From Opitutaceae bacterium (GTDB lineage Bacteria; Verrucomicrobiota; Verrucomicrobiae; Opitutales; Opitutaceae), in the NCBI GenBank assembly GCA_031266495.1, contig JAISAX010000171.1, positions 1 through 13,046 on the forward strand: DNA of 13,046 bases, in the 5' to 3' direction. Of the stretch, positions 1-7,368 are shown in pieces (within the stretch, counting starts at the first letter, position 1; each line of letters starts with the position of its first letter). The notes under the pieces are model-generated. The model saw only the letters and a program-made list of their open reading frames with translations, was not told the origin of the DNA and did no database searches. The translations under genes were made by a program, and so were the position numbers.

Positions 1-49
1 CCGTTTTATTAATTTTTAATTCTTAATTATTAATTCTTAATTTCCTCCT
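1..49 (+). repeat. AT-heptad repeat block upstream of GH5-like gene
   Basis: After CCGTTTT (1-7) come five consecutive 7-bp units of form NTTAATT at 8-42, with N = A, T, C, A, C. A TCCTCC polypyrimidine stretch follows and leads into the poly-C run. The same design recurs at 12996-13046. The block is the only very AT-rich DNA directly upstream of the first gene, so it may also hold promoter elements (TTAATT and TATTAAT look -10-like), but no convincing -35/-10 pair can be named. Heptad number could vary by slippage. Confidence 0.8.
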
Positions 50-61
50 CCCCCCCCCCCC
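50..61 (+). repeat. Poly-C tract (12 C) in the leader of the first gene
   Basis: Twelve consecutive C residues lie 13 nt upstream of the ATG at 75, where a ribosome binding site would normally be. TCCTCCT precedes them. A length change here would not alter the reading frame but could alter promoter spacing or leader structure. No Shine-Dalgarno-like purine motif lies between the tract and the ATG. Confidence 0.9.
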
Positions 62-74
62 TCTTATCCGAACC

Positions 75-1043
75 ATGAAACACCACCTCCTTTCACTCCT
101 TATGACCGCGGCCGCGGCCCTGTCCTGCGTTCTCCCGCCTGCAACCGCGACGGCCTCCGATGCCGATGCCGCCGTCGAACGCGTCCTGCATCCGCGCTGG
201 CGCGGAATCAACGCCCACGTCCGCTCCGTCAACGAACCATTCCACGACGTCCTCGACTACGCCGCCAGCCACGGAGCCAACGCCATCCGCATCACCTTCG
301 AACCCGATTCCGCCGACCCCGGCCTCAAAGCCAGGACACCCGCGTCCACGCTTCAAAACCCCCTCGCGCCCTACGAGCGCAACCTCGCCCTGCTCGATTC
401 CTTTCTTCCCGTCTGCCGCCAGCTCGACGTGCAAGTCATCCTCGCCACCGCCGACCACCACGGCAACCCCAACGACTTCTGGCGTGCCATCAGCAACCGC
501 TACAAGGAAGACCCGATCATCGTCGCCTACGAAATCAAAAACCACCCCGACACCATTGCGGCCATCCGCTCCCGCGACAAAAACGTGTGGCTCGTTATCG
601 CGTCTGCGCCACCGTCCGGCGGCAAAGACGTCCTCCGTTCGGTCAACGACCCGCGCGTCATTCACACCTGGCCCGGCGAACCACTCCGTTTCGACGGCAA
701 CACGCAGACTTTTTTCTGGGACAACACCGCCGTCAAAAAAACGCTGGAAGACGTAACCCGCTTCCAACAACGCAATCCCGGCGTGCGAATCCTCGTTGGC
801 GAATTTGGCGTCAGGCGCGACGCACCCGGCGGCGCGCAATGGCTGGCCGACTCGATCGGAATCTTTGAACGCCACGGCTGGGACTGGACCTTCGATTCCA
901 TCGGCGAATCCCCCGACCGGGACCCCACCTACACCGCCAACGAAGAAGGGAAAAAACGTCCATCCTTCAAAAAAGGGCTGCAAGAAACCGACCGCCTGAA
1001 GGTCCTGAAGACCGGCTGGGCGCGCAACGCTGCACAAAACTGA
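75..1043 (+). CDS. Secreted, shortened GH5-like protein, probably catalytically inactive
   Basis: This 322-residue protein begins with a signal peptide (basic start, hydrophobic residues 5-20, likely cut after ATA at 25-27). The rest is a glycoside hydrolase family 5 (cellulase-like TIM barrel) paralogue of the two GH5 domains encoded at 10548-12918, closest to the second (shared APYERNLA, CRQLD, RHGWDWTF/KHGWDWTF and KTGW). The GH5 nucleophile motif VGEFG is present with E243. At the acid/base position, where both paralogous domains read KNEP, this protein reads KNHP with H157. About 16, 18 and 29 residues are missing after HG, after KNHP and after DPRV. The last gap removes the FHHY segment carrying the family's H-x-Y motif. 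I infer a pseudo-enzyme, perhaps a carbohydrate-binding or regulatory protein. The GH5 fold is well supported; loss of activity is an inference. The stop overlaps the next ATG. Confidence 0.85.
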   Translation: MKHHLLSLLMTAAAALSCVLPPATATASDADAAVERVLHPRWRGINAHVRSVNEPFHDVLDYAASHGANAIRITFEPDSADPGLKARTPASTLQNPLAPYERNLALLDSFLPVCRQLDVQVILATADHHGNPNDFWRAISNRYKEDPIIVAYEIKNHPDTIAAIRSRDKNVWLVIASAPPSGGKDVLRSVNDPRVIHTWPGEPLRFDGNTQTFFWDNTAVKKTLEDVTRFQQRNPGVRILVGEFGVRRDAPGGAQWLADSIGIFERHGWDWTFDSIGESPDRDPTYTANEEGKKRPSFKKGLQETDRLKVLKTGWARNAAQN

Positions 1044-2185
1044 TGCCCATGTCCTCCTTCGATCCATCCGCCTGGAAAAAACTCGGGAACGTGATCTCTC
1101 CGGAGACCATTCCCGGCCGCATCATCAACTTCAGCGGTGACGCGGAACCATCCGCCTCCGGGACCGGAGACACCTGGCGACTCTGGTTCGACATCGAGGA
1201 AAACGGTGGACGCAACATCTGTTTCGCCGACGGACCCGTGCGCGAACCGGCCGCCATGCGGCGCACGCGCGCCGTCCTCTCCTCCGGTCCGGCGGATACC
1301 TCCGCGCCGTTTTCGGTCGGCAATCTCCCCGACGGCTGGAACCCGCGCCAGCCCCAGCACCTCCGGCTCCGCGACGGCACCCACCGCATTTACTTTTGGA
1401 CACGCTACCCCGGCGTCGTTCGTTACCTCGCCGCCGACAGCGCGGACGGTCGCCACTACACGGTGCACAACCCGCACCGCGCCTGCTTTTACCACCCGCA
1501 CGACCGCGCTGTCGCGGCAAACGCCGTGCCGGACGGTCTCACCTTCGATGGCAACCTTCACGCGTCGCGCCCCGCCAACGAACCCGCCGCGCTTCCACAC
1601 GAAGTCATCAACGACGCCACCACCGTCTATCAACTCCCCGACGGCACATTCGAGGCTTACACCGCCGTCATCGAGCCGATGCCCGGCGGAAAAAACGACC
1701 CCGGTTATGTCGCCTGTGACAACGCCGTCGGCTACCGACGCCTCATCCGTCGGTTCACCAGCGCCGACGGCCTGACATGGAACGGCCCGGCGGGCGAAAT
1801 CCGGCCCGACGCCTCCGATCCCGCCGACCTCCAATTTTATTATCTCACGGTCACGCACACGCCACGCGGACGCGTCGGCCTGCTCGGCCACTACCGTTGC
1901 GCCGCCCAGACCATCGACGTGGAACTGTGTTTTTCGGATGACGGCATCCACTGGCGTCGTCCCTGGCGCACTACGCCGTGGCTCCCGCGCGGACGCGAAG
2001 GCGAATCCGATTGCTGCATCATCATGCCGGGCCGCAGCCTCGTCCGCCACGACAACGCCTGGTGGCTTTTCTACAGCGGCTACAATTTCCTGCACAACCA
2101 CACCCGCAGCTTCGGCGGCCCCGAAGCGTCGCATCTCATGTGCGCCAGCATCCTCGAAATCCCTTTCCTCCGGATAATGTCATGA
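1043..2185 (+). CDS. Five-bladed beta-propeller glycosidase-like protein
   Basis: This is a 380-residue protein without a signal peptide or membrane segment, so probably cytoplasmic. Five blade-like repeats are visible, with aromatic strands such as WRLWFDI, HRIYFWTRY, FEAYTAV, VGLLGHYR and WWLFYSGYNF. Several end in turns of the form DG-x-x-W/Y (ADGRHY, ADGLTW, DDGIHW). This pattern fits the GH43/GH32/GH130-type five-bladed propeller superfamily, but I cannot assign a family or substrate or name the catalytic acids. The ATG at 1043 shares one base with the upstream stop (TGATG), implying translational coupling; a second in-frame ATG at 1049 is possible. The end overlaps the prepilin gene by four bases (ATGA). 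Placement behind a secreted GH5-like protein suggests a role in glycan processing. Confidence 0.65.
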   Translation: MPMSSFDPSAWKKLGNVISPETIPGRIINFSGDAEPSASGTGDTWRLWFDIEENGGRNICFADGPVREPAAMRRTRAVLSSGPADTSAPFSVGNLPDGWNPRQPQHLRLRDGTHRIYFWTRYPGVVRYLAADSADGRHYTVHNPHRACFYHPHDRAVAANAVPDGLTFDGNLHASRPANEPAALPHEVINDATTVYQLPDGTFEAYTAVIEPMPGGKNDPGYVACDNAVGYRRLIRRFTSADGLTWNGPAGEIRPDASDPADLQFYYLTVTHTPRGRVGLLGHYRCAAQTIDVELCFSDDGIHWRRPWRTTPWLPRGREGESDCCIIMPGRSLVRHDNAWWLFYSGYNFLHNHTRSFGGPEASHLMCASILEIPFLRIMS

Positions 2186-2856
2186 AAAATACAATACACA
2201 CCCTCCCTTCCCCTATGACAATCAGGCCATGCCAAGCCCTCCGTCGCCCTGCGGCGTTTACCCTGATCGAACTTCTCACGGTCATCGCCATCATCGGGAT
2301 TCTCGCCGCGATCATGATTCCGACCATTGGCGCCGTCCGGAAGAAAGCCAATACCGCCAAAACCATTTCCAACCTGAAGCAGATTTACACAGGTTTCATT
2401 CTCTACGCGAACGACAACAAGGACCAGATCTGTCCCGGTCGCGATCCGAACCTCCCGGTAGGCAACGAGGCGCGTTTTTCCTACCGCCTCAGAACGTATG
2501 TCAACCAGCCCGACAAGGTTTACGGGACGCGCCAGTCGATTTTCCAGCACCCCATGCACGATACACTATATACCTTGGGGAGTTTCAATATGAACACTGC
2601 TTGTTCCCAAGTGGCCACAACGAACCCGGTCAAGCGATTCTCGGATTTTGAGGCCCCTCTGTTGATGATGTTCCTGTTCGATGCGGGCACCGACACCGTT
2701 TCCGGAGGAACCCACGGCAACAATCCGGATAACATCGTCAAGCGACACGACGGGAAAGCCGCCCTCCTTTTCCTTGATGGCCGTGTGCAGTTTCGCGACA
2801 AGCTCGATGAATCCAGCAAAGGCTTTTGGGCAGGCAAACCCACCCCGACATCCTGA
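2182..2856 (+). CDS. Type II secretion/type IV-like prepilin with H-X9-DG motif
   Basis: From the ATG at 2182 the protein has 224 residues. A basic leader (RPCQALRRPAA) precedes the class III prepilin signal AFTLIELL, so the prepilin peptidase should cut between A25 and F26, leaving F at +1 and E at +5. A hydrophobic helix follows to about residue 47. The leader ends in Ala rather than the more usual Gly. Near the C-terminus H189 is followed by nine residues and D199-G200, the H-X9-DG motif of prepilin-like proteins common in Planctomycetes and Verrucomicrobia. The open frame extends upstream to 1978, but 2182 gives a proper leader and a four-base overlap with the preceding stop. An internal ATG at 2215 is an alternative start. 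It probably acts as a pseudopilin or envelope fibre subunit; its partner machinery is not in this window. Confidence 0.88.
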   Translation: MKNTIHTLPSPMTIRPCQALRRPAAFTLIELLTVIAIIGILAAIMIPTIGAVRKKANTAKTISNLKQIYTGFILYANDNKDQICPGRDPNLPVGNEARFSYRLRTYVNQPDKVYGTRQSIFQHPMHDTLYTLGSFNMNTACSQVATTNPVKRFSDFEAPLLMMFLFDAGTDTVSGGTHGNNPDNIVKRHDGKAALLFLDGRVQFRDKLDESSKGFWAGKPTPTS

Positions 2857-2944
2857 CCCCTGCACTTTCCGTTTCAACGGCCACAACGGACGTCTCGCCC
2901 CTGACAGTCCCCCTCAACTCGTCACTGACGTTCCGCGGAGCGTC

Positions 2945-3041
2945 GTGGCGCGGGCGTCTCGCCCGCATCTGCGGGAGGTGCCTTTCACCCTTGTTTCAGG
3001 GCGGCGCTCCGCGCCGTCGGCGGGCGGGACGCCCGCGCCAC
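2945..3041. repeat. REP-like palindromic element with paired 22-bp arms
   Basis: The arms at 2945-2966 and 3020-3041 are inverted complements with a single mismatch, separated by 53 bp. Each arm is itself a small hairpin: GCGGGCG-TCT-CGCCCGC at 2950-2966 and GCGGGCG-GGA-CGCCCGC at 3020-3036. The spacer contains another hairpin, GGCGC-TCC-GCGCC. This double-hairpin layout is typical of REP/BIME-type extragenic repeats. There is no transposase nearby. Confidence 0.7.
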
Positions 3042-3163
3042 TTCCCAGGCATGCGTAACATCAGCTCGTCATCGAAACAGACACCGCTTCATGAACGCAC
3101 TCGACATCCGGATGGTCGCTCCGCTTGCCCCGCTGCGCGCGGACGGCACGCTTTCACTCTGTG

Positions 3164-3184
3164 ACCGGGTTAGCCGGTTTATTT
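3164..3184 (+). terminator. Weak candidate terminator for the prepilin operon
   Basis: A 5-bp stem ACCGG-GTTAG-CCGGT (3164-3178) is followed by TTATTTT on the plus strand. The stem is short, the T tract is interrupted and it lies about 300 nt beyond the prepilin stop, so the call is tentative. Confidence 0.25.
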
Positions 3185-3222
3185 TCGTGTGAATCCTGTC
3201 CCTGTAACGGGCACTTTTTAGG

Positions 3223-6200
3223 CTAATCCATTTCGAATGATCCGCGTCCAGCCTGCTCGCGCATACGGACGTCGTTGGCATCCTCGCTGCAGATGATCCC
3301 CCGATAAAAGGCAGCCAATTCGGGATCACGCGCATGGATTTCGGCAGCCTTGACTGCATCCTCCCGATAATAGCGGTATTCGGGATCAAGTTCATGACCG
3401 GTATAATGGCGTATCCGGGGCGAGGCGGAATTACCCAGTCGGAAATTCAATTCTTCAATACGAAGGGGGGCAATCGCCTCTGTTTTTCGCAGCACATCTT
3501 TCACAAATTCCGGTTCATCAAAAATGATTCGGGAATCGTCAAACTTGAGTGACCGGATGATTTCTTCGAGATCGTCCTCCCGCGTTGTCTCGTCGAGCCA
3601 TCGGCGCAGGCAACCAAGCCCGACCTGCGATACTTGCAACACTGCCGTCTGGAACAGCCTTCGCCACACGGGACGCTCGCCGGCATTCGCCGTGCGCCAT
3701 TGCCTGAACAAGTCTTCCGCCAGTTCCTTGTAACCGTCCGTTTCGGGCAATCCGGATAGCTCGAATATCCCTTCCCGATGCGGGAGCGGATTTTTCCCCG
3801 TTCTTTCAAATGGATTCAGTATCAAAAAATCGGCTACACGTTGCCTTGACATTTCATAAAAATGCCGTGGTTCGAGTTCCGCGAGATGGCCAAGAAACGC
3901 TTCGGCATCGTGATCATCCAGCGAATTGACACGGTGCAAATCGCGCAACGCATCAATGAACCGCCGCGCAAAGTCCGGCGGTAATTTGCGTGGCACTACC
4001 CCCAGCCCACGCCGCAAACAGGCGGCGAGTCGCAACAGGTTTTTCCCGGATAAAACGGCCAGATCCAGATTTTTCAAAATTGCCTCGTCAATGGTCTTGT
4101 CCCTCTCTCCTCCCCCCCCCCAATTCAGACAGGCGATGGCCTCTTCAAAAACACGGTCATCGAGACGTGCCGCCCATGTGCCAATCTCGTCCAGTATTTT
4201 CGTTCCGGGTTCACCGATGCGGGTCCAGCGCAACGCAGATAACAACGCCTGCCATCGCACCGGGTTCCCGGCACGCAACACTTTCCGCGCCCATCCGTGC
4301 AGCCGGCGCGAACCGGGCGGCTTCCGGCATCCCGTGAACCATGACGTCCACCATCCATCGACCGGGGAATTTTCGCGTGTAAACAAATTGTCGATACACC
4401 TTGCCGCGAACGCCGGACGCTTCCTCGCGAGCGCGGAAAAGAGAGCATGGAATTGCGGCGAGAAATCCGCGCGCCGGTAACCGGTGGCAAGCGATTCGGC
4501 GGCATTCACGACGGCGGCGGGTGTCGTGTGTTCTCGAAGAAAATGCGCCGCGATTTCATCGCCGAATTCTTCCCATCGGGCATGAACCTTGCGAATTCCC
4601 TCCGTCGATACGTCGCCTCCGGGCTGAAACTCCTCCCATGCGCTGGATAACAGCAGGCGGGCGAGGCGGAGTTCATGCGTGTCTGGCACCAGCGCGAGCA
4701 CCCGCTTGCATTCGACTCCGAAAGGCGAAGACGATTCGTCCCGGCTGAATGGTCGCAGCAGATGCGCAATACGAAACAGGACACGCGGCGATTGCCCAGG
4801 CACGGACGCGACCAGTTGTTCGATCAAGCGCAGCGCGGCGCACTGCTCCTGAAACCATTCGGCTTCTTTCTTCGGGGAGATCTCGCCGTCGTAACAGGAT
4901 CGCAATCCGGCAATAGCCTCCCCGAAAACGGGCAGTGCATTGAGCACCGCGATTTCCCCGTGCGGAAGCACGAGGTCGTGCAAAAGCGCAAGCGCCCTGC
5001 CGCGGACTCCGCGCGTTTTCGACGTCGAAAGCAAACGGTCTCCGAAATAAAATGTTTTTCCCGATACGTAATTGTTTCCAACCACACGACTAAAAAGCGG
5101 GCACAACATGAGATCGAGCGCGTCCGTTGATTGATGGAGCAGGTGGTCCCGCAATGCGCTCGCCTGCACGTCCATGGAATCGCGCAATTTCCCCTCCAGC
5201 CAGGCAATCACGGCAAGCGACGCATCAACGGAATGCCTGTGTCTGAATTCTGCCACGCGGCCAATCGCGGCAAAAGGCTCGCTTCGTGATCTTTCGTCTT
5301 TGCCCTTGTTTTTCAGATACAGATCAAGAAGCAAATCGAGCGCCCGAAAACGCAATGCGGCATGATAAATTGCGACGGGTTCCAGCAAGGCCCGCAATTT
5401 TTCCAACACTTGCGTATAAGAGCAGAGTTCATCCCATCCCGCCCAATCGCGCATTTCCTGCGGTGGCGGTGGCGCGGAGTCCAGATTGATGGCGTAACGG
5501 GCAAGTTGCAGACTGCGCTCCGGTTGAAACACCGCGAATTGCGTCCACTGCTCGATGATTTGCGAACGTTTCCAAAAGTCAGCCTGCTCAAATGTTTCCG
5601 TGAGCCGTGACCAGAATGGGGCCAGCAGTGAATCCCCCCCCCCCCCCCTGACCCTGCCTGTTTGCAGGCGCGCCCGCCATTCAGTTTCGGCGAGATTGCG
5701 AAGCACGGTAATCCCCGTCTGCCCGGCACCCAGGACGTCCTGCAGCCGGCGTGCAAACGGCGTGAGTGTGCCGTCACTGTCGTAACATGCGTGGAAAACC
5801 AGGTGGTCGGCAAAAAGGTCGGGCACGACACGCCTGCCCTCCCGGGTCTGCACAAGCAATCCGGCCAGGAGCAGTCGATCGATGTTGCCCCGGATGCCGC
5901 ATGGCAGGATGCCGACCAGTTCCGATATCGTATCAATATCAAGGATACGCTCGTTCCAGGGAGAAAATACGGCGAGCAAACGCAAGGTGTCGCGCAAGGC
6001 GGGCAAGGCGTCCGGCGACACGAGCGGATCGACAATTTCCCGTTCCAGACGGTCAAAAACCGCCCTTTGAAAATCGACTGAATCCAGACAGTCGGAAAGC
6101 GGGATTTTTTCTCGCTCGAGCAGCGCAGCGCCGACCGTGGTAACAAGCGTGCACCCCTTGGAAAGTTCGGCCAGCGCAGGGGCGAGATTCTGTTTGTCAG

Positions 6201-7323
6201 ACGGCAGGATTTCCCGGGCGAGTGCCAGGCGTTGTTCCCGCCGGAGCACGGGCAATGTGGGCAAAATCCGGATACAGCCACTATCAACGCCAACCTGTGC
6301 CAGCCAGCCGTGCAGCGATTCCACGCCGTGAGGCCGCGTGGCAAAAACCAGTTTGCCGCCCTTGTCCAGCACCGCCGCGACGAGATCCCTGCGCAAGGTT
6401 TCCGTGCGATGAGCGTCGTCCTGCACCACGACGAGTTCACCCCGCAACGCCGCCCGCAAGCGGGTGGAATCGACGCTAGGGCGCGCATTCGGATCAACAA
6501 ACAGCACGTCGCGACCGGAATGTTTTTCGGGAAACGTCTCGCCAAATTCGCGCAAGAGACGAGTCTTTCCGACGCCACCAGGCGCGGAAAGGATCAGTAT
6601 CCGTTTACCGGATTCATCCACGAAATCATGCAGGGATTCGAGCGCTTTTTCGCGTCCAACCAGGACGGCGCGATGATGGAAAAGCCGCTCCGGCTCCAGC
6701 CAGGACTGGAAAAAAACGGACGGCTCGACGAGCAGGTCGTCATGGAGCGGAAACAGTCGCCGGACGATGGCCTCGCCGTTGACCGGAAACACGCGCCGCA
6801 GGATTTCGATTTTTTTGACGCCGGGAATTTCGTCGGCATTGAGAAACCGCGCGCTCAGGGCGGAACACCCCCAGAGTTCCCAGCCGGGGAGTGGATCGAT
6901 GACGTCATGGACAGCAGGTGTGGGTTCGCCGCTCGTCACCAGGAAATAACGGTCCGCGCCGGGATAATCCCGCCTGGCTGTTTCGACTGCGTCGCGTGCG
7001 TGCGAGGCGCTGAAAGAAGACCGGTAGTGTTTGCATTGAAAAACCCATACGAGGCCGGTTTCGGTGAGAGCGCGCAGATCGATCCCGCGTTGGCCGGCGC
7101 GTCCCGGCGCCCCGTATTTGCTGGCGCTGACCAGGCGGTGCCGGATGGTGCGCGTTCTCCTTGCCGGGGCGGCCTCCTGGTCATTGCCATTTTCCGGGGC
7201 GACAAGCGTCGTTTCCATCACTTCGAGCGAGATGCCCGCGCCCAGAAATTGCAGCAGAAAGCTCTCGAACTGTTCGTCGTCGAGTTCGTCCAGCGGAAGC
7301 AATCCTTGACGAAGTTGGTTCAT
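3223..7323 (-). CDS. Mrr-like nuclease fused to STAND-type NTPase, putative anti-phage protein
   Basis: This is a 1366-residue protein. Residues about 60-145 form an Mrr-type restriction endonuclease domain with the D-x(n)-QxK signature: D82 in RGID and Q96-C97-K98. A P-loop NTPase follows: VGRE at 222-225, Walker A APGGVGKT at 247-254, Walker B with D302-D303 after ELVVV, and FATRP at 328-332. These fit a STAND/NACHT-like switch. Residues about 500-1366 are mostly helical with many LL and R/E pairs, the usual place for a target-sensing repeat region. Nuclease-STAND-sensor order matches antiviral STAND (Avs) proteins, which cut DNA once they bind a phage protein. Assignment to a particular Avs type is not possible by eye. 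The start at 7323 (MNQLRQG) is chosen because the longer frame from 7389 would overrun the divergent gene. Two poly-G tracts lie inside the coding strand. Confidence 0.85.
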   Translation of the reverse strand: MNQLRQGLLPLDELDDEQFESFLLQFLGAGISLEVMETTLVAPENGNDQEAAPARRTRTIRHRLVSASKYGAPGRAGQRGIDLRALTETGLVWVFQCKHYRSSFSASHARDAVETARRDYPGADRYFLVTSGEPTPAVHDVIDPLPGWELWGCSALSARFLNADEIPGVKKIEILRRVFPVNGEAIVRRLFPLHDDLLVEPSVFFQSWLEPERLFHHRAVLVGREKALESLHDFVDESGKRILILSAPGGVGKTRLLREFGETFPEKHSGRDVLFVDPNARPSVDSTRLRAALRGELVVVQDDAHRTETLRRDLVAAVLDKGGKLVFATRPHGVESLHGWLAQVGVDSGCIRILPTLPVLRREQRLALAREILPSDKQNLAPALAELSKGCTLVTTVGAALLEREKIPLSDCLDSVDFQRAVFDRLEREIVDPLVSPDALPALRDTLRLLAVFSPWNERILDIDTISELVGILPCGIRGNIDRLLLAGLLVQTREGRRVVPDLFADHLVFHACYDSDGTLTPFARRLQDVLGAGQTGITVLRNLAETEWRARLQTGRVRGGGGDSLLAPFWSRLTETFEQADFWKRSQIIEQWTQFAVFQPERSLQLARYAINLDSAPPPPQEMRDWAGWDELCSYTQVLEKLRALLEPVAIYHAALRFRALDLLLDLYLKNKGKDERSRSEPFAAIGRVAEFRHRHSVDASLAVIAWLEGKLRDSMDVQASALRDHLLHQSTDALDLMLCPLFSRVVGNNYVSGKTFYFGDRLLSTSKTRGVRGRALALLHDLVLPHGEIAVLNALPVFGEAIAGLRSCYDGEISPKKEAEWFQEQCAALRLIEQLVASVPGQSPRVLFRIAHLLRPFSRDESSSPFGVECKRVLALVPDTHELRLARLLLSSAWEEFQPGGDVSTEGIRKVHARWEEFGDEIAAHFLREHTTPAAVVNAAESLATGYRRADFSPQFHALFSALARKRPAFAARCIDNLFTRENSPVDGWWTSWFTGCRKPPGSRRLHGWARKVLRAGNPVRWQALLSALRWTRIGEPGTKILDEIGTWAARLDDRVFEEAIACLNWGGGGERDKTIDEAILKNLDLAVLSGKNLLRLAACLRRGLGVVPRKLPPDFARRFIDALRDLHRVNSLDDHDAEAFLGHLAELEPRHFYEMSRQRVADFLILNPFERTGKNPLPHREGIFELSGLPETDGYKELAEDLFRQWRTANAGERPVWRRLFQTAVLQVSQVGLGCLRRWLDETTREDDLEEIIRSLKFDDSRIIFDEPEFVKDVLRKTEAIAPLRIEELNFRLGNSASPRIRHYTGHELDPEYRYYREDAVKAAEIHARDPELAAFYRGIICSEDANDVRMREQAGRGSFEMD
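4112..4121 (+). repeat. Poly-C tract (10 C; poly-G in the nuclease-NTPase gene)
   Basis: Ten C on the plus strand read as W1068 followed by a four-glycine run and E on the minus strand. The frame stays open at this length. A purine-rich GGAGAGAGG follows on the coding strand. A one-base slip would remove about the last 300 residues of the presumed sensor region. Confidence 0.88.
5634..5648 (+). repeat. Poly-C tract (15 C; poly-G in the nuclease-NTPase gene)
   Basis: Fifteen C on the plus strand read as R559, G560-G563 and D564 on the minus strand. This is the longest homopolymer in the window and sits just past the NTPase module. At 15 bases the gene is in frame. Loss of one base would move translation into a frame that stays open to a stop at 5313-5315, giving about 669 residues: nuclease and NTPase without the C-terminal region. 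Confidence 0.92.
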
Positions 7324-7328
7324 TGTCT

Positions 7329-7361
7329 TTGAAAAACAGGAGCAGAAGTCCTGTTTTTCAA
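7329..7361. promoter_or_regulatory. Perfect 13-bp inverted repeat between divergent genes
   Basis: The arm TTGAAAAACAGGA (7329-7341) and its exact complement TCCTGTTTTTCAA (7349-7361) flank a 7-nt spacer. Only 45 bp separate the divergent ATGs at 7323 and 7369, and this repeat fills 33 of them. It could be a dimeric operator controlling both genes, or a hairpin in both leaders that would hide or expose the start codons. Neither transcript has a visible Shine-Dalgarno motif. No regulator gene lies in the window. Confidence 0.7.
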
Positions 7362-7368
7362 GAAAATA

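Larger units (their letters stand above)
2857..3222. other. Intergenic region between convergent transcription units
   Basis: About 366 bp separate the prepilin stop from the end of the minus-strand nuclease-NTPase gene. The stretch holds a REP-like inverted repeat (2945-3041), a weak hairpin with a T-rich tail (3164-3184) and one 33-codon open frame at 3091-3192 that I do not recognise. I see no RNA gene. The palindromic content is consistent with termination or RNA-end protection between convergent genes. Confidence 0.6.

Noticed and set aside
1..49. CRISPR-like or tRNA-like reading of the AT repeats
   Set aside because: Units are 7 bp and contiguous with no spacers; no cloverleaf can be drawn. 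No tRNA or rRNA was recognised anywhere in the window.
120..131. Lipobox reading of ALSC in the first GH5-like signal peptide
   Set aside because: The position three before Cys is Ala and the one two before is Leu, a poor fit to the lipobox; a signal peptidase I site (ATA) follows at the expected distance.
929..2134. A 401-residue minus-strand open frame opposite the first two genes
   Set aside because: Low-complexity composition typical of an antisense shadow, and the plus-strand genes are supported by homology and overlapping stops and starts.
1978..2181. Longer start for the prepilin gene
   Set aside because: The extra residues are arginine/proline-rich shadow sequence of the upstream gene and would bury the prepilin leader; ATG 2182 gives a typical leader and a four-base overlap.
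2945..3041. Insertion sequence with terminal inverted repeats
   Set aside because: Only 53 bp lie between the arms, with no transposase and no evident target duplication.
3091..3192. A 33-residue open frame in the intergenic region
   Set aside because: No signal peptide, domain or ribosome binding site; it ends within a hairpin-plus-T region. It could be a gene remnant but nothing supports it.
6232..7332. A 366-residue plus-strand open frame inside the nuclease-NTPase gene
   Set aside because: No recognisable motif; the opposite strand carries Walker A, Walker B and the Mrr motif in this very interval.
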